A stretch of 64,000 bases of DNA from contig JAJTWR010000182.1 of assembly GCA_021613335.1 (NCBI GenBank), forward strand, positions 1,248,501 through 1,312,500, written 5' to 3'. Positions 20,872 through 33,917 of the stretch are shown one piece after another. The DNA comes from Whitmania pigra. Lineage: Eukaryota > Annelida > Clitellata > Hirudinida > Haemopidae. The notes beneath the pieces were generated by a model. The model was not told the origin of the DNA. It saw only the letters and a program-made list of their open reading frames with translations, and did no database searches. Position 1 is the stretch's first letter, and each line of letters opens with the position of its first letter. The translations under genes were made by a program, and so were the position numbers.

Positions 20872-23800
20872 TCAATTATCAGCCAATGCATCGCCATGTT
20901 TACCAGTGGAGCTGGTGAGGCTTCCTTGCTCGAAGGAGACCGTGTGAAGGTCGAGGAGGGGCATGGTTGAGTCTGTGCTGATCTTAGCAGCTGTAATTCC
21001 TCTTGATTTGCTCTTTTTCATGGTTGTCTCAGTTTTCTGTCCAGAAAACATTTTATCTGACATTTAAAATCTTGGAAGGATATGATGAGAAATGTAAAGG
21101 CAGCGAGTAAATGTGCCAGTAACATGTAAATGTAAAAAGTTACGAGATGAAAAACAGACGCACATCTGTTGAGACAAATTGTTGGGAGCTTTTGGATGTC
21201 TGCTTTTTTGAGGCCAAACTTTTGTGAGACAGTCTCTCCACTTCCTCTGAGTCCGATTCTCCAGAGTCGTTGTCGGGGCCGACAAAAAACACCCGGTCTC
21301 CGACGTCGGAACCATCCTGAGATGTTTGCCTCGACAGTGGCGGATGCTTTTGAAGACTAACAAAACTTGTTGGAGCTGAGATGTGGTTCACAGCTATCAC
21401 TTCCTCCTCTGGTATTGGACTGATGCCAGACCTTGCATGAGGAACATATGCCAATACAAAGTAAATGTGAGAAATGGGGAAGTACCCTGATCAAACTTAA
21501 GTCTTAGGAAGCAGTAGCATATTAGGTCAGATCATGAAATTCAATTGTTTATCAATCACCTTAATTAATTAATTGAGCTAATCAATTACCTCTGAATGTC
21601 AGTGCAACTGCCAGCCATCCCTTCCGATGATCCATCACTTTCGCTTTCCACTCCCGTTGCCTCGACAATGTTTATCAGAGCCTCCGTTTCCATCATCACT
21701 TCATTCACAAAACTGTCTTGCCTTGACATCTGATGCTGGGATTCAGTCTTTGTCTTCACTGGTTCAAGTTCTGCATCCCTGATCTGGGTGTAGAACAAAA
21801 ATACTTACAATGTTGACTCTTGCAATCTCACAAGCAGCTAATGGGTCAGAATTTGCATTAGTGATAATCACAAGCTAATAAATTTAGTTGACTGATAAGT
21901 AGCTTAGGATAATTACTAAAAATTTAACAATCTGAGAATCCTAACATTTGATTCTTTAACATTTTCTTCTGAACCTGGAGTTGCATCTTCTCTGGAGTGT
22001 TCCAGTGAACCTTGAATTGTCGGAAGGTAGCCAGTCTTTGATTTCGGAGGCGTGGATTCCCTACCACCAAACATTGGATCTTTGGAGAGATTCCTCTTAG
22101 AAATCTTGAAAGACTGTTCATCAGAGGCATTCAAGAAAGAGTTTCCGTCGTTCTTCAACGTTTCCACCATGCACCTGAACAGCTCCCAGTCGCCAAACTT
22201 CATCCTCAATATAGCTTTTAATTCCTTTAAGTCGCAGTTTGAAAGAACCAATCCGCTGATGTTGTTGCTTCTCAGCTGAGAGATGTAATCCCCGATCATT
22301 TCTCTGCTCATGCCGTCGATCTTTTCAATGAGGGAGCAAATCTCTTCTGTTGTCAATTGGGGGAGGCTCTTCCTTGGCGCTTCTCCCTAAAGTCAAAACA
22401 ACTGATGGGTTGCAGCTTTTACATTGCTGGTTGTTAACAAATCAGCTATGCCATCAAACAAATCAATCACATTTAGTCAAAATCAATCTCAGCAAATATT
22501 CAATTGTTATCTGGAATCTGACCTTGAGCGTTATCGGATTTGAGGGCATCGCCTGGGACATTGGCTCGAATTTATTCTGATAAATTGGAGGTGTCATGTA
22601 TACGGCACCAGGGAAGATTTGTTGGTACGATGGACCACCAGCCAAATTTGGAATGATTTGCCTGCAGATCAATTTGGAATTATTGATTAATGACTTTTTT
22701 GAAATCAATTTCATTACAATTGTAATCACCACCTTTGTAATCACACCACTGCTATTTTTAAAACACTAAGATTAAAATCTGCTCGTCCACTCACCCCGGA
22801 CTTCCCGAATGGTTTCTTTTCCTAGCACTACCAAATTGATTCTTTGACCACGTGCCCCTTCCAAAGTAGTCGTAGGGGTGGGGCATGCTGTACATGTCCC
22901 CGTGGACGTTGTTGTCGGCTGTCTGCTGTAGCTCCCTGATGAGCTTTCTGAGGTACGGATCGATGTTGATGGTGCAGGGAAGAAACCTTTTCATGTCGGC
23001 CACTGTCAGCAGGGGAGAGTTGCTCGAGAGGAAGACTTCAAGTTTCCTGACGTTTCTGTCGATGTCAACCAGGGGATCGACGTCCCTCGAACTGGGGATC
23101 TTTGGACTCACCCTGTATCCGTGGTTACGCATTCATTTTACATCTTAATTCATATGCAAAACCAATATTGTGATTCCTAATCATTTACTCTTAAATTAGA
23201 CTTGAGTGTGTGTTCATAGCTATAAGTTTGCTTAGTTATGATAATAAGAAGTGATGATAAGATTAGTTGACGACCTGTCGTAAACAAATTTGATGGACTG
23301 CTGGTCATCGATGCTTTCATTGTCCTCGACCTCCAGTATAATCCACGAGAGACGATACGGCCACTGTTCCGTCAGATTGATCCAAGATGCCAACTTGTAC
23401 CAGTTGAACTCAATGTTCAGTGCTCTCAGCAGACGTCCTTGCAAAGTACAACTGAGTTTAAAAACAACAACAACCACAGTTATAAACAAGGCTACTATTC
23501 TTATCAGTGATGGGCAAATCAAATCGCGATTCGTGTATGAAGTGCAAATTTTGCGTTAGATCAAAGCCCTGAATGACGACATAGAACATAGAACTGACTC
23601 AAACTGGGCTTAATGATTTTTTCTCAAACGGTAATAAAACTGTCATAAATGAATGTTGGTTGATGATTTCATTGTGTTGTTTATCACAAAAATATTTGCA
23701 AAGCTAAGGCAGCAGTAAATTTTTGAAAATTTGATTTGATTTGGGATTAGATTTAATTTTAAATTTGATTTGAGTTTTGATTCATTTTACAAATGATTTG

Positions 23801-26800
23801 AGATTTGACCATGGAGATTTGATATGAGATTTCCCCATCACTGATTCTCATACATATGCATCCCTATAACCAAAACGGTGCCAGAAAGGTCCTATAACTG
23901 CATGGCCTAATGGTTAAGGTTGCACCTCTCAGGATGGCAACCTGGATTTGAACTCTGCCATGGGATCACCGTCCCTTTTCTCCAGATATGTGACGGACAT
24001 CAATAAAATATTAATAATTTTATAACCAAAATGTGGATGAGAATAAGATTTGAACTCCAAATCCATTCAACACAAATCAAAAAATGAATCAAAAATATGT
24101 CCACCGAATCAGCCCGCACTGCATCAAGAGCCTTTTTTGAATCAATGCCAAATAAATGGCTGGCCCAAAATCCGCCTAATAAAATCCATTTACTAAATTA
24201 AGATAAATTTGAAAAAAAAAACCCATAAAAATATTCAATAAAAACCTGTGACAGCTAGAATGTTCATGAGCCTCTTCATGCTCCTCGGGTTGACGTCGCT
24301 GAAGTAGGACGCCTTGCCGAGGGACTTGGACAAGTCGTAGAAGGATGGCTGCCTGAGGAGGGTGGTGCTATTTGACAGGGGGTTGTTGATGGAAAGCTTC
24401 CTCCGCCTCCCTTGTTTGCCCTTGCCCACGTCGGTCAGGGACAGGTAGGATGCGCCCGATATCTGGGATTCTTGCCTCTTTGGGTTGTTGAGAAAAAATG
24501 TCAGTTGAAATATTAATTAATGGATTGTTGATTGTGATTTTGCTAACATAATCAGTCATTATTTAACTTATTATTAAGCATAAATAATAAAATCTTATTA
24601 ATGAAGATAAAACAATGGGGATCATTATTAACCTGACATGCAACTCAAAAGAAATTGTAAAATTAAATTTCGTTAATTAAAAAACAATTTTTAAATTGTT
24701 CCAAAAAACATGACTCAAATTAGTGGAAAAGATATCACCACGCACATGACAGTTGAAGGCGACGGCATGCGAATCCATGCTCTGTTGTGCGACGTCGAAC
24801 CTCGTGATGTTCTTCTGGTACGGTTTTGGGAGGCACTGATTCTGGATGAAGAAGGGAAGCTGGACGATGTTCCTCAGGTAGTCGTGGCCATTTATGCTGG
24901 TGTCCCTGAACTGACTGTGCAATTAGATCAAAATTAAACAAATTTTATTGCGATGAACGATAACATTCAAAACGAACGAGCGGGCTATAAAATAACGTTC
25001 ATAATAACAACGTCGTGTTAAATGGCATATCATAAAAGCCAATTAAAGCCTGAATGATGAAGCATGAATTCATTATTAACAATAAAAAACCAAGACTTTT
25101 GGCTTTTAATCAAAACCAATTGATTCTCATTTGCTCGATCAATCGTGAATAAAATACTCCATTTAATTATGCAAATAAGTCAAAACGAACCTGTTGATGT
25201 TGTGCTCGATGCCCTTGATGATGATGTGCGGGTCGACGGCGAGGATGGTGACGAACGGGGAGTTTGAGTCGCCGAACAAAATGTGGACGAGGTCGAGGAC
25301 GTTGAGCAGTTTGTCCTGTTCGCAACTGTCCAGTCCGTCCACCACCACCACCATCCTGGTGTGGTTGCCAGTGAACGAGTCCATGGTTCTTACCATCCAT
25401 CCGATCAGGTCCACCTAGGGGAAAACGATTGGATGAATGTGTTTGATGATGTTCAAAATTAGATTATTTTATAAACTGAATGCATTACAATGAGAATTGT
25501 TTCTTAGTCACTAATTGTGACTTCAATTGTCCATTTAAAAAATGCCCCAAAAGGTGAAGACCATGATCTTCAGAACTACATAAACCACATCTGAAAAGGA
25601 CTTTAATAAACTCCTTAACAACAACAAAAGAATGAAACCGGACCTCTTTCTTGAGAATGTGAACCACGGAATCCAACTTGTTGACCTCGGGCAGAGCTTT
25701 CGAGGAGATCTTCTGGATCTGCTTCCTGGTGGGAACGACGAGGTTGATGACGACCTTGTACCAGGTGTAGAAGTTGATGAGGATGGAGGAACCCACGATG
25801 GTGAGGAGCACGATGATGATGCTGTTCGTCAGGACGGACTTCTGAGTGGAAAAGGAGCGGTCGAATCCGAAGGTAAAGAGGAGGGAAGCGGCCACGAACG
25901 CCTTGATGACGATGAACGAGACGATCACAAAGTGCGGAACGCAGCACAGGCACTTGTACTTCCCGTGCTCGGCAGCTGAGAGGAATTGCAATTTTGTTTC
26001 TTATCGATCTATCCAAACGGCTGATTGCAATTGCATTTGCAATGGTAGTCAATGTATTATCATCTATGTAATAATAATGACAATAATAACACATTATAAT
26101 TAGTTACATAGCTAACTTCCCTTGCCTACCAAAAGTATCATTCACACAAAATGAATCAAGTAATAGTGAATTATGTTAACGAGCAGTGAATTATGATTTA
26201 TGATAATGAGCAGTAAGCATGAAACCTTTCCTAGGCTTGAATATTCTGTAGAGCCTGGTGGTGACGATGCCATATTTACTCTCCAACGCGTCGCACAGGG
26301 TTCCGATGATGGAGATGATTGTCTTTTCACCCATTATCGTGTTCAGTCGGACGTTTTCCGTGAATATGAATCTTAAAATGCAAATTGGTTTTAAACTTTC
26401 AATTGTTTAAATACGTTAGAGCTGGGATTTTAAGCTTTAATTTATTAAGTCAGACTAAAGCTTAATTGAAATGTATCTGTTGCTCTGTTTAATTGCAATA
26501 ATAATAACGTTACAGAACAGACTGTAAAGCTAAAAATAAATCAATGCTTACATTTTGTTTAACTTAGCTAAAAAGTAATAAGTGTATAATAAGTAGTTGA
26601 TGATGATAATAATGATTACAGCCGCCATTACATCATCAACACCATCATCGATTCTACCTTATTGGAGAGGTATCTCTGTTCCTCTGTTCAGGTACATTGC
26701 AGAAGATGAGCTTCAACAAGAGCATGATGAATTGCGTCTGCTTGGCCAAATAATTTCCAATGTTCACCGCCAGAGACCACCCTCGTCTATTGGATCCGTA

Positions 26801-29800
26801 CCAAACGAGGACTAAAAGTGGATTTAAATGAAGAAATCAATCTCCATCACAACTATGCTGTCCATCAATCAACAATTTGGCATGCAAGTTGGCTCAGAGG
26901 GTATCGTACCTGCGAACGACTGTAAAAGCAACAATCGTTACCTGCTGCGCTCGCACCATCACAAAGCACCCCTTGGATGAGGTGTTATACAAATGGTTGA
27001 GTGCCCTTGATGCTTACGCTTATGGCGTTATATAAATAAACATTTTATGTTATTATTATTATTATTATTATTATATTAATTTCTAGATAAACTGCAACAG
27101 CATTTTTTTATAAAAAATAGTTTTTATTAACAATGTAAAATCAATTTAAAATTGTTTAAAATTTCAACTAATTCAGCAAAATAAGCAAAAGAAATAATAA
27201 AAAAAAACGTGCAATGAATTTAACTCCATTAAATACGTAAAATATTATTACACAACTGCACAACATGTGACAATAACTCAACAAATAACCCACTCACCAT
27301 AGAAGATCATTATCATAATCAAGAAAGATCCACCAACGGCCAAACCGACGGACCAATGCAGTGCAACTCCGAATACAAAACCAACGACGAGCGACAGAAG
27401 GAAGGAAATGAGGAAGTGGACGAAGCCGATGCTGAACTTCTGGATTCCTCCCAGATCAGTGTAGGCCTCCATTTCCTCTGAAATTTATAACGATAAATAT
27501 TACAATAATAATAATAATAATAATAATAATAGATTTAATTCCAGTAATATTGGATGTATTTATATAAAGGCATAAGGATAAATGTTGGGGTGCTTGGTTC
27601 TGAATAGTGTATCTGTCATGGGTGCTTTGTAGTGATGTATTAATAAGAACCGATCCTCAAACAATCATAATTTATCAATAAACCAATAATAATTAACATC
27701 TTAAGCAATCCAATAAGAATTAACATCTTAACTAATTCAAGAAATCAATATGAATTTACTAATTAATCTTAACTAATTCAAGAACCTCTGAGTCTCTTTA
27801 TCATGGATGACTTGCCACTGCCCCACCTGGCAAACAATCCAACAGTGATGGGGGTCCTCAAGGAAGGTTCACTGAGTACGTCTGCTATTGTGGCGCTGTA
27901 GAGCTCGTACCCCTGTAAGTTGTCGTCTGCATTGAGGTTTTCTGAAAGCAACGCATTCTGCTTAGCAACAACATCTTTACAAACAACACAACAACGCATT
28001 CTGCTTAGCAACAACATCTTTACAAACATTCTGCTTAGCAACAACATCTTTACAAACATTCTGCTTAGCAACAACATCTTTACAAACATTCTGCTTAGCA
28101 ACAACATCTTTACAAACATTCTGCTTAGCAACAACATCTTTACAAACATTCTGCTTAGCAACAACATCTTTACAAACAACACAACAACGCATTCTGCTTA
28201 GCAACAACATCTTTACAAACAACACAACAACGCATTCAAATCTTGCTCAACTGTAAAGGATGCATTTAAATGAATCCTTCTAGAAAAACTCACCTACATG
28301 TAACAAACGAATGTGTAAACCTGCTTACTTGAATAAACGTAACAAAAGAATATGTAAACCTGCTTACTTGAATAAACGTAACAAAAGAATATGTAAACTT
28401 GCTTACTTGAATAAATGTAACAAAAGAATATGTAAACTTGCTTACTCGCTCCAAAGACCTGAGCGAGGAGGCTTCTGTCGTGAGAAGCATCGATGCCGTA
28501 AGCCGTCTCTCCCTTCTTGTTCTTGAGGTAAAGAAGTTTTGAATTCTTCGGATTCCTCAGGAGAACTTCTGTGATCCTCCTCGATCTGCTCCTCACGGAC
28601 ACGTGCAGGCAGTTGTCACCCCTCTGCATGGATGAAGATGTACATGTTGCAATATCACATTACTGCTATTATGTTATTCGCTGTTGTTATATTTATTATT
28701 TATAGTCGAAATAATATGAATATCGATGGTTTTTTCGACAGGAGTCAATTTTGATTTACTGTGTTTCACTGTTTGCAACAATGCAAAACACTAGAGCTCT
28801 TTATATTTTATTTGATGTTTTTAACTTTGTTAGAGTTTTGCATTTGCATTGTTTTTGTTATTGTTGTTGCATTTCCAGGTATTTGTTGGAAATCTGTCGA
28901 CTCACCATCTCCAGATAAAATGGAATTAATTACTCGAGATAGGTAGTTATAAAGTTAAAAACAAGAAATTTGAATGATGATGATGATGCAAATAATGACG
29001 ACTACGACGATTACGACCTTATCCATGGCAGAGACTTTGGCTCCTTTATCCACCAAAAGCTGCACCATTTCAAGATTCCTGTTCCTCACTGCCCTCAGCA
29101 GAGGAGTGTCTCCATCCTAATTATCATAAATTATCATAATATTTATTTTGAATCTTCATGAGGTCTTTTTTAACATGCTAACGAGTTAATTTTAAGCTTA
29201 TTTTAATTCAATTATGTGCCTTAAAACCCTCTACCCCTTCAATTACATTTTTTTAGATTTTACAGAAATGAAATATTCAATTGACAACAATGACTGCTAA
29301 GATAATCAGATATCATTAAAATATTATTAAATCTAAACAGAAATCGCATTCAAACCTTATTGGTCAGTTCCATGTTGGCATTGTGCTCAACCAAGAGCTT
29401 AGCCAGGAGAAGATGTCCTTTTTCTACTGCCCAATATAAAGCTGTTTTGTTGTCCTGCCGAATGGTGTAATCGATAGTGTTTCATAACAACAGAGATTTA
29501 TGGTAACAGTCAATCAATCAATCAATCAATTGATTGCCAATCAAAAAAATTCAATAGACAAGCGATTCTTTTGGAATTTTATGAAGGAAAGTCTTGAAAT
29601 CCAGTTAATATTGTGAGGTACTGCAATATGCCATAATGCATGTGTTCTACAGCATTACATCAAAAAAAGGTATTTTCAACAGTGACATCGACAACCGTTC
29701 ACATCAGCAACAGCATTCACAAGCATCACCATGAAGTTCATAACATCCAACTAACAACTCCCTGAATGTCAACGTCAGCATATTTCCTAAGCAACATCTT

Positions 29801-32653
29801 CACCACTTCGACGTGGTTGCTCTTGACGGCATGAATCAGGATCGTGTCCCCTTCCTGAAATAATATTAAATAATAATCATAATAAAAATAAATTTTGTTA
29901 TTGAGAATAATAAAGTCATTGTAAAATTATAATAATAACACTAACAGTCAAAATAACCAGCACAAAATCAGTAAACAGATGAATTGAAATCAATATTAAC
30001 CATTAATTAAATATCAAATCCAGCATTGTTAGCTTCAATCTCAACAATTCCAGTACGCACAACATCATCTGTGCTCTTGCAAAACCCCACCGCACACTGT
30101 TTCATCGCTCATTAGATCATCCACCCACTCACCCGATCAGTGAGGTTTCCATAGGCACTCTTCTGCAGAAGCATGTTCACGATGTCCACGTATCCCTCCT
30201 TGGCAGCCATTCCAAGTGCTGTGAAACCATCCTGAAATGGAAAACTGGTAGGTTTACAAGTTCATCACATCTTAACGGAATGGGTCCAGTAACAGGCACG
30301 TGTATTAATTTTTTAATTTTTATTAATAATAAATCAATAATAAATTTGATAATAAATGTAATTAATTATTATAAAGTATATTACATATATTATTATAAAG
30401 TTATATGAAATTACTGTGATATCTTCATTTGTTATGCTTATCAATATACTTGTATTTAAATTTTTTAATTAATTTTTTATATTGATAACATTAAAGGCTT
30501 TTATTAATGTCATCAATATTATAACCAACCATCACAATGCAATACCATCACAAACGGCAGTCGAGCACGTCTGCGCACTTACGCACCTTATCGACAGCAT
30601 TGACGTTCGGATGGTGGTCCAAAAGGAGTCTTACGACGTTCGCAAACCCTCCCTTGCTTGCAACGATGAGAGCTGTCCAGGAGTTCTGTGGGGGAAAGTT
30701 CTTGAATTACTTCAGGAGAAAAGTAGTAAGTATTGAATTAAATTAAATTGAATTATCTTGAATTAAAAAGTAAAAAGTAGGATAGTAAAAACTGGAACCT
30801 CACCATTCCTGCCTTGTCAATGACAGCTCCAGCATTCAACAGTTGGAAGACAATGTCATGGTGACCTTTTCTGGCAGCCCAGATGAGGGGAGTTGTGCCA
30901 TACTGCACGAGGATAATTGAATTATAGATGAATTTTTTGGCATTCCGACACATGATCCTCATTGAATTTAATTCAACTGCGACCACGATGTTATTTCAGT
31001 AGCATCAAACTCGTTCATTATTGATAACACCCACTTATTATATCAGTTATCATTAAACCATGTTAACATGAAATTATTCCTTATTCTTACCACCTTCCTG
31101 AATTTTATCCTTAAGATAAGTTGCAACTTATTACTAATTAATACTTAAATTTGAAAAGTTAGTTAAGTTTAATTCATTTAAAAAAAAAGTAACCTTATCG
31201 GCCGTGTTGATTTTAGCCCCGTGCCTCAACAAACTGCAAACCACGTCCGTGTGTCCTCTTCCGGCAGCCCACGTGAGACAAGACATGTGGTGCTGTTGAA
31301 TGTTGAATGTTGAATGTTGAATGTTGAATGTTGAATGCGACTACTTTTACATTCGCTTTCAATTTCATTTTGCAAGTACAGGTTGGTAGATCGGACGAAG
31401 TGCGGGTAATGAATGAACCGCATTGCACCAACCTCACCCTTGACGTTAGGGTTGGCATTTCTTTGGAGAAGAACGTCTGCAACGTCGGCCCAACCCTTGT
31501 AGCTGGCCCACATCAGGGCAGTCCATCCTGCCTGTTCAATAAAAATATAGTCAATGTGATAACGACAACAATAATAAATGTAATTAAAGTCAAGTTTCCC
31601 TGTCATAACATTCTATGACTTGAAAATATTATACTTCTTGTTGCATAAATAAACATCTGTCTAAGTATCTTTCAACATGTAGTGAAAATGAAGACAGACA
31701 TCCAACAGCAATTAGTATACATAAGTACAAAAAAAATTAACTTTATTATTAGCATTATTTATCAAAATAATGCATAAATTTCATAAAAGGTCCATATTCA
31801 CAATTTCACGAATCCCCATAAAAAAAAATCATTGGCTAAAACTTTTTTTTAAAAATGCAAATTAATAAAGACCTTCAGTTGAAAACAGCATTACCATACA
31901 AATGTAGAAAGCGTTCAATGAGATTTATGCTAATGATTTATTGAGTTATGCCTGCGATGCGATGTGACGGTCGTAATCCACAAACCATGTCTCGATGTTC
32001 GATGGCTGCCCCCGCATCGAGCAGAATTCTAACAATTTCCACGGATCCGACTTTTGATGCGTTCAAGAGACTCGACCAATCGTCCTGCAGAAACACTGTG
32101 ATCAGAAATTTTGTAAGCCAAGGAAAAAAGTTTCTAAAAACTGTACACAGTTGGCAAAGTAATAGTGCACTAATTTAATTACCCAAGTTAAAACAACATG
32201 ATTAAAAGGTGGACAATTCAAGGAAAACTGAAAATATGTCTACTAGGTGAATGCATGCCATAAATAATACTCAGGAGTATTAAAAAAAAAGACTACATAG
32301 AAATATACAAAATATAATTACAACGAACATAGTGATATTGCAACAAAATGACAATTAAACTTTGACATACATTGTCGACGGCATTGACATCTTCAATTGA
32401 CAGTTCTTCAAGTAGTCTCTTCACAATATCCACGTGTTTCAACCGACAAGCAATCATAAGAAATGTTTGACCATCCTAAAACAGTTCAAAAGATCATGAA
32501 ACAATCTCTTGTTTTTTGTTATTACCTTTAACTAATTACCTGATCTCTTTCGTCGATGTTGAGATTATAATTCTGCTTCAGAAAATTGTCAACGGCTTCA
32601 ACATCACCACTTTCAATATGTTTCAGTAGCTGTTTCCCCAAATGAGTATTCAT
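20872..32653 (-). CDS. KIDINS220: Kinase D-interacting substrate of 220 kDa / ARMS, about 27 exons
   Basis: A membrane scaffold that in vertebrates links neurotrophin, ephrin and T/B-cell receptors to ERK and other signalling. The start is the ATG at 32653 ([20 protein letters not shown]). Eleven to twelve ankyrin repeats follow, most in their own exon of about 99 bp (near 32475, 32082, 31533, 31292, 30902, 30684, 30232, 29855, 29454, 29116 and 28627, given as 5' ends). The KAP P-loop NTPase domain has Walker [16 protein letters not shown] (exon 27941-27783) and Walker B-like [15 protein letters not shown] (exon ~25413-25192), with membrane helices inserted between them (exons ~27477-27297 and ~25980-25645). 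A SAM-like helical domain lies in exon ~22387-21945 ([15 protein letters not shown]). The Ser-rich tail ends at 20872 without the C-terminal PDZ ligand I would expect from vertebrates. Exon edges marked ~ are approximate. Confidence 0.93.
23885..23990 (+). mobile_element. tRNA-like SINE fragment in KIDINS220 intron
   Basis: TGGCCTAATGGTTAAGG fits a Pol III A box, and GGATTTGAACTC about 35 bp later fits a B box. The flanks do not fold into a clear tRNA cloverleaf with a 3' acceptor match, so a tRNA-derived retroposon is preferred over a functional tRNA. Its tail differs from that of the 13.4 kb family. Confidence 0.5.
26880..27045 (+). mobile_element. Diverged SINE copy in KIDINS220 intron
   Basis: It shares the pattern of the 13.4 kb SINE (GGGTATCGTACCTGCGAAC against GGGTTACGTGCCTGCATGC) and the same tail type (GGCGTTATATAAATAAACA). 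The B box is degenerate. It ends in a (TTA)n tract at about 27050-27075. It lies antisense to the host gene. Confidence 0.55.
27503..27536. repeat. (AAT)n microsatellite in KIDINS220 intron
   Basis: About ten AAT units in the intron upstream of exon ~27477-27297 on the minus strand. Confidence 0.85.
27951..28237 (-). repeat. 30-bp minisatellite, 8 copies, at 3' end of KIDINS220 intron 12
   Basis: Eight copies of CTTAGCAACAACATCTTTAC (+ strand) begin at about 27961, 28003, 28033, 28063, 28093, 28123, 28153 and 28197. The central period is 30 bp; the outer units carry an extra ACACAACAACGC block. The array starts about 10 bp from exon 13. On the minus strand it is open in frame and would read as a hydrophobic decapeptide repeat ([10 protein letters not shown]). 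Confidence 0.95.
28300..28446 (-). repeat. 39-bp minisatellite, 4 copies, at the 5' end of KIDINS220 intron 12
   Basis: Four copies with period 39 bp; the GTAAACYTGCTTAC core starts near 28314, 28353, 28392 and 28431. On the minus strand each unit contains a GTAAGC splice-donor motif, and the one nearest the exon is the donor of exon 12 itself (GAGCGA|GTAAGC). The period is a multiple of three and the frame is open. Confidence 0.95.
31291..31337 (-). repeat. Heptamer repeat (TGTTGAA)n abutting an ankyrin exon acceptor
   Basis: About six TGTTGAA units. On the minus strand this is the sequence immediately before an ankyrin exon (ATTCAACAG|CACCAC), so the usual pyrimidine tract has been replaced by the repeat. 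Confidence 0.9.
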
Positions 32654-33257
32654 TTTCTAAAGAAATTGCGGACAAAACTGTAAATAACGGCCTCCGATAT
32701 CTGAATTAAAGGTAGGTTTTGTGACGACAAATTGGACGCATCTAACAAAATTATAGACCCCGACAGCATGTAAGAAGTTCTAACAATTCTAGTCCTGCCA
32801 GCCTTAAATTTAAAGGAGTACTGGCTGATTAAATCAGTAAGGTAAATTTTCTGTGAAAAGTAAACGCGTTAATGAAATTCGTAAAAACAAAATGCATTAT
32901 TAAACTACCCTTGTATTTTCTTCGAATAAGTTTTTAAACAAATTCATAGCAGACAGCATTTAAGGTGATTTAAAATATTTATATAAACGCCATTGATAAA
33001 TGTAGGAATTTATAAACCCCAATCGTCTAAATATGTTGTTATATCATCCTTCAACCCATTACCAAACAAACTAATGAACTAATCATTGCATAAAATGTAA
33101 TATTACCATTAATATTACTCTGATATCTAAGCAAACTAAGCCTACAAAACAATTATTCAGGGACGATAACAAAGCCTTGGCAGTATTATAAACATCCCGT
33201 TTTAATGGTTCCTCAAATTAGGCTGCTTTAAAAAAATAAAAGTTTGAACAGAAGTGC
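32654..33257. other. 5' flank of KIDINS220
   Basis: AT-rich sequence upstream of the KIDINS220 start. No coding feature is recognised. Confidence 0.5.
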
Positions 33258-33690
33258 CTTCAAATATTCAAACATTATTCTTTTGGATTCCTGACGACAG
33301 CCACTCATCAGAGACTTGACAAGCTTGTTTTATTTCCGATAGGTCTGGACTTTCTGATATCTGATGAACCCAATCTCAGTCGTGAGACCTAGTTCTGTTA
33401 AAGTGCGATTAATGTTTTAATTATATTGGAATTTAAAGGTCACGTGGAACGTCAATCATCTCCTTCTAGGTGGAATTATTTCTAATAATTACCATTATTA
33501 TTACTAATAATAATTATTATTATTATTGATGCTTAATATTTGAAAATAAGCATAGATACCTCATGTCATTCTGTCACCTTTTCCCTTTCCTTCTTGCTTC
33601 TCTATCATTTTGGCTTTTGCTTGTTCCACTAGTTTCTATATTTTTTGTTCTAACAACTTGGAATTTACATCAATTTGAAGAAAAATGAAC
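33258..33690 (-). pseudogene. Decayed partial copy of the DYDC-like gene
   Basis: Two blocks match the last two exons of the gene at 35819-36598. The block at about 33680-33565 parallels exon 3 (the acceptor AAG|TTGTTRGAAC and a GAG|GTA donor are kept) but carries an in-frame TAG at codon 7 and a later TGA. The block at about 33415-33258 parallels exon 4 (ACTGAGATTGGG...CATCAG, then CTCTGATGAG) but lacks 7 bases near its start, a frameshift. I found no copies of exons 1-2. It lies 2.1 kb downstream of the intact copy in the same orientation, so a tandem duplication followed by decay is likely. Confidence 0.65.
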
Positions 33691-33744
33691 TGAAAAAGGA
33701 ACATTAAATTAATGCAAACGCTTCTCGTTATTACTCACTTCGTT

Positions 33745-33822
33745 TGGATGTCGGTGACTTTGGCAGCGGTCGGCAGCGATGAGGGGGTCCGGTTTTTTGC
33801 AAAATTTGAGTTTCCTAAATAT
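33745..33822 (-). other. Possible orphan exon
   Basis: On the minus strand a good acceptor (TTTATATTTAG) and a good donor (ACGAA|GTGAGT) bracket about 78 bp that is open in all three frames and GC-richer than its surroundings. It matches neither DYDC nor KIDINS220 as read by eye. It may be an exon of an unseen transcript or a relic. Confidence 0.25.
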
Positions 33823-33917
33823 AAAAATTGAATAAATGATAAGGGGATGATGACCTTTCTGAATATTATAAAATTATTAAATTTACTAAATTTTATTATT
33901 ATAAAAATTGCTTGCAA

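Noticed and set aside
23885..23990. Functional tRNA gene
   Set aside because: A and B boxes are present but no full cloverleaf or acceptor-stem pairing could be drawn; a SINE head is more likely.
25615..26094. 159-codon minus-strand frame rich in His and Arg
   Set aside because: It is the out-of-frame shadow of the KIDINS220 transmembrane exon, which reads correctly in the neighbouring frame.
27951..28446. CRISPR-like array of repeats in KIDINS220 intron
   Set aside because: Units are contiguous minisatellite copies without unique spacers, in a eukaryotic intron.
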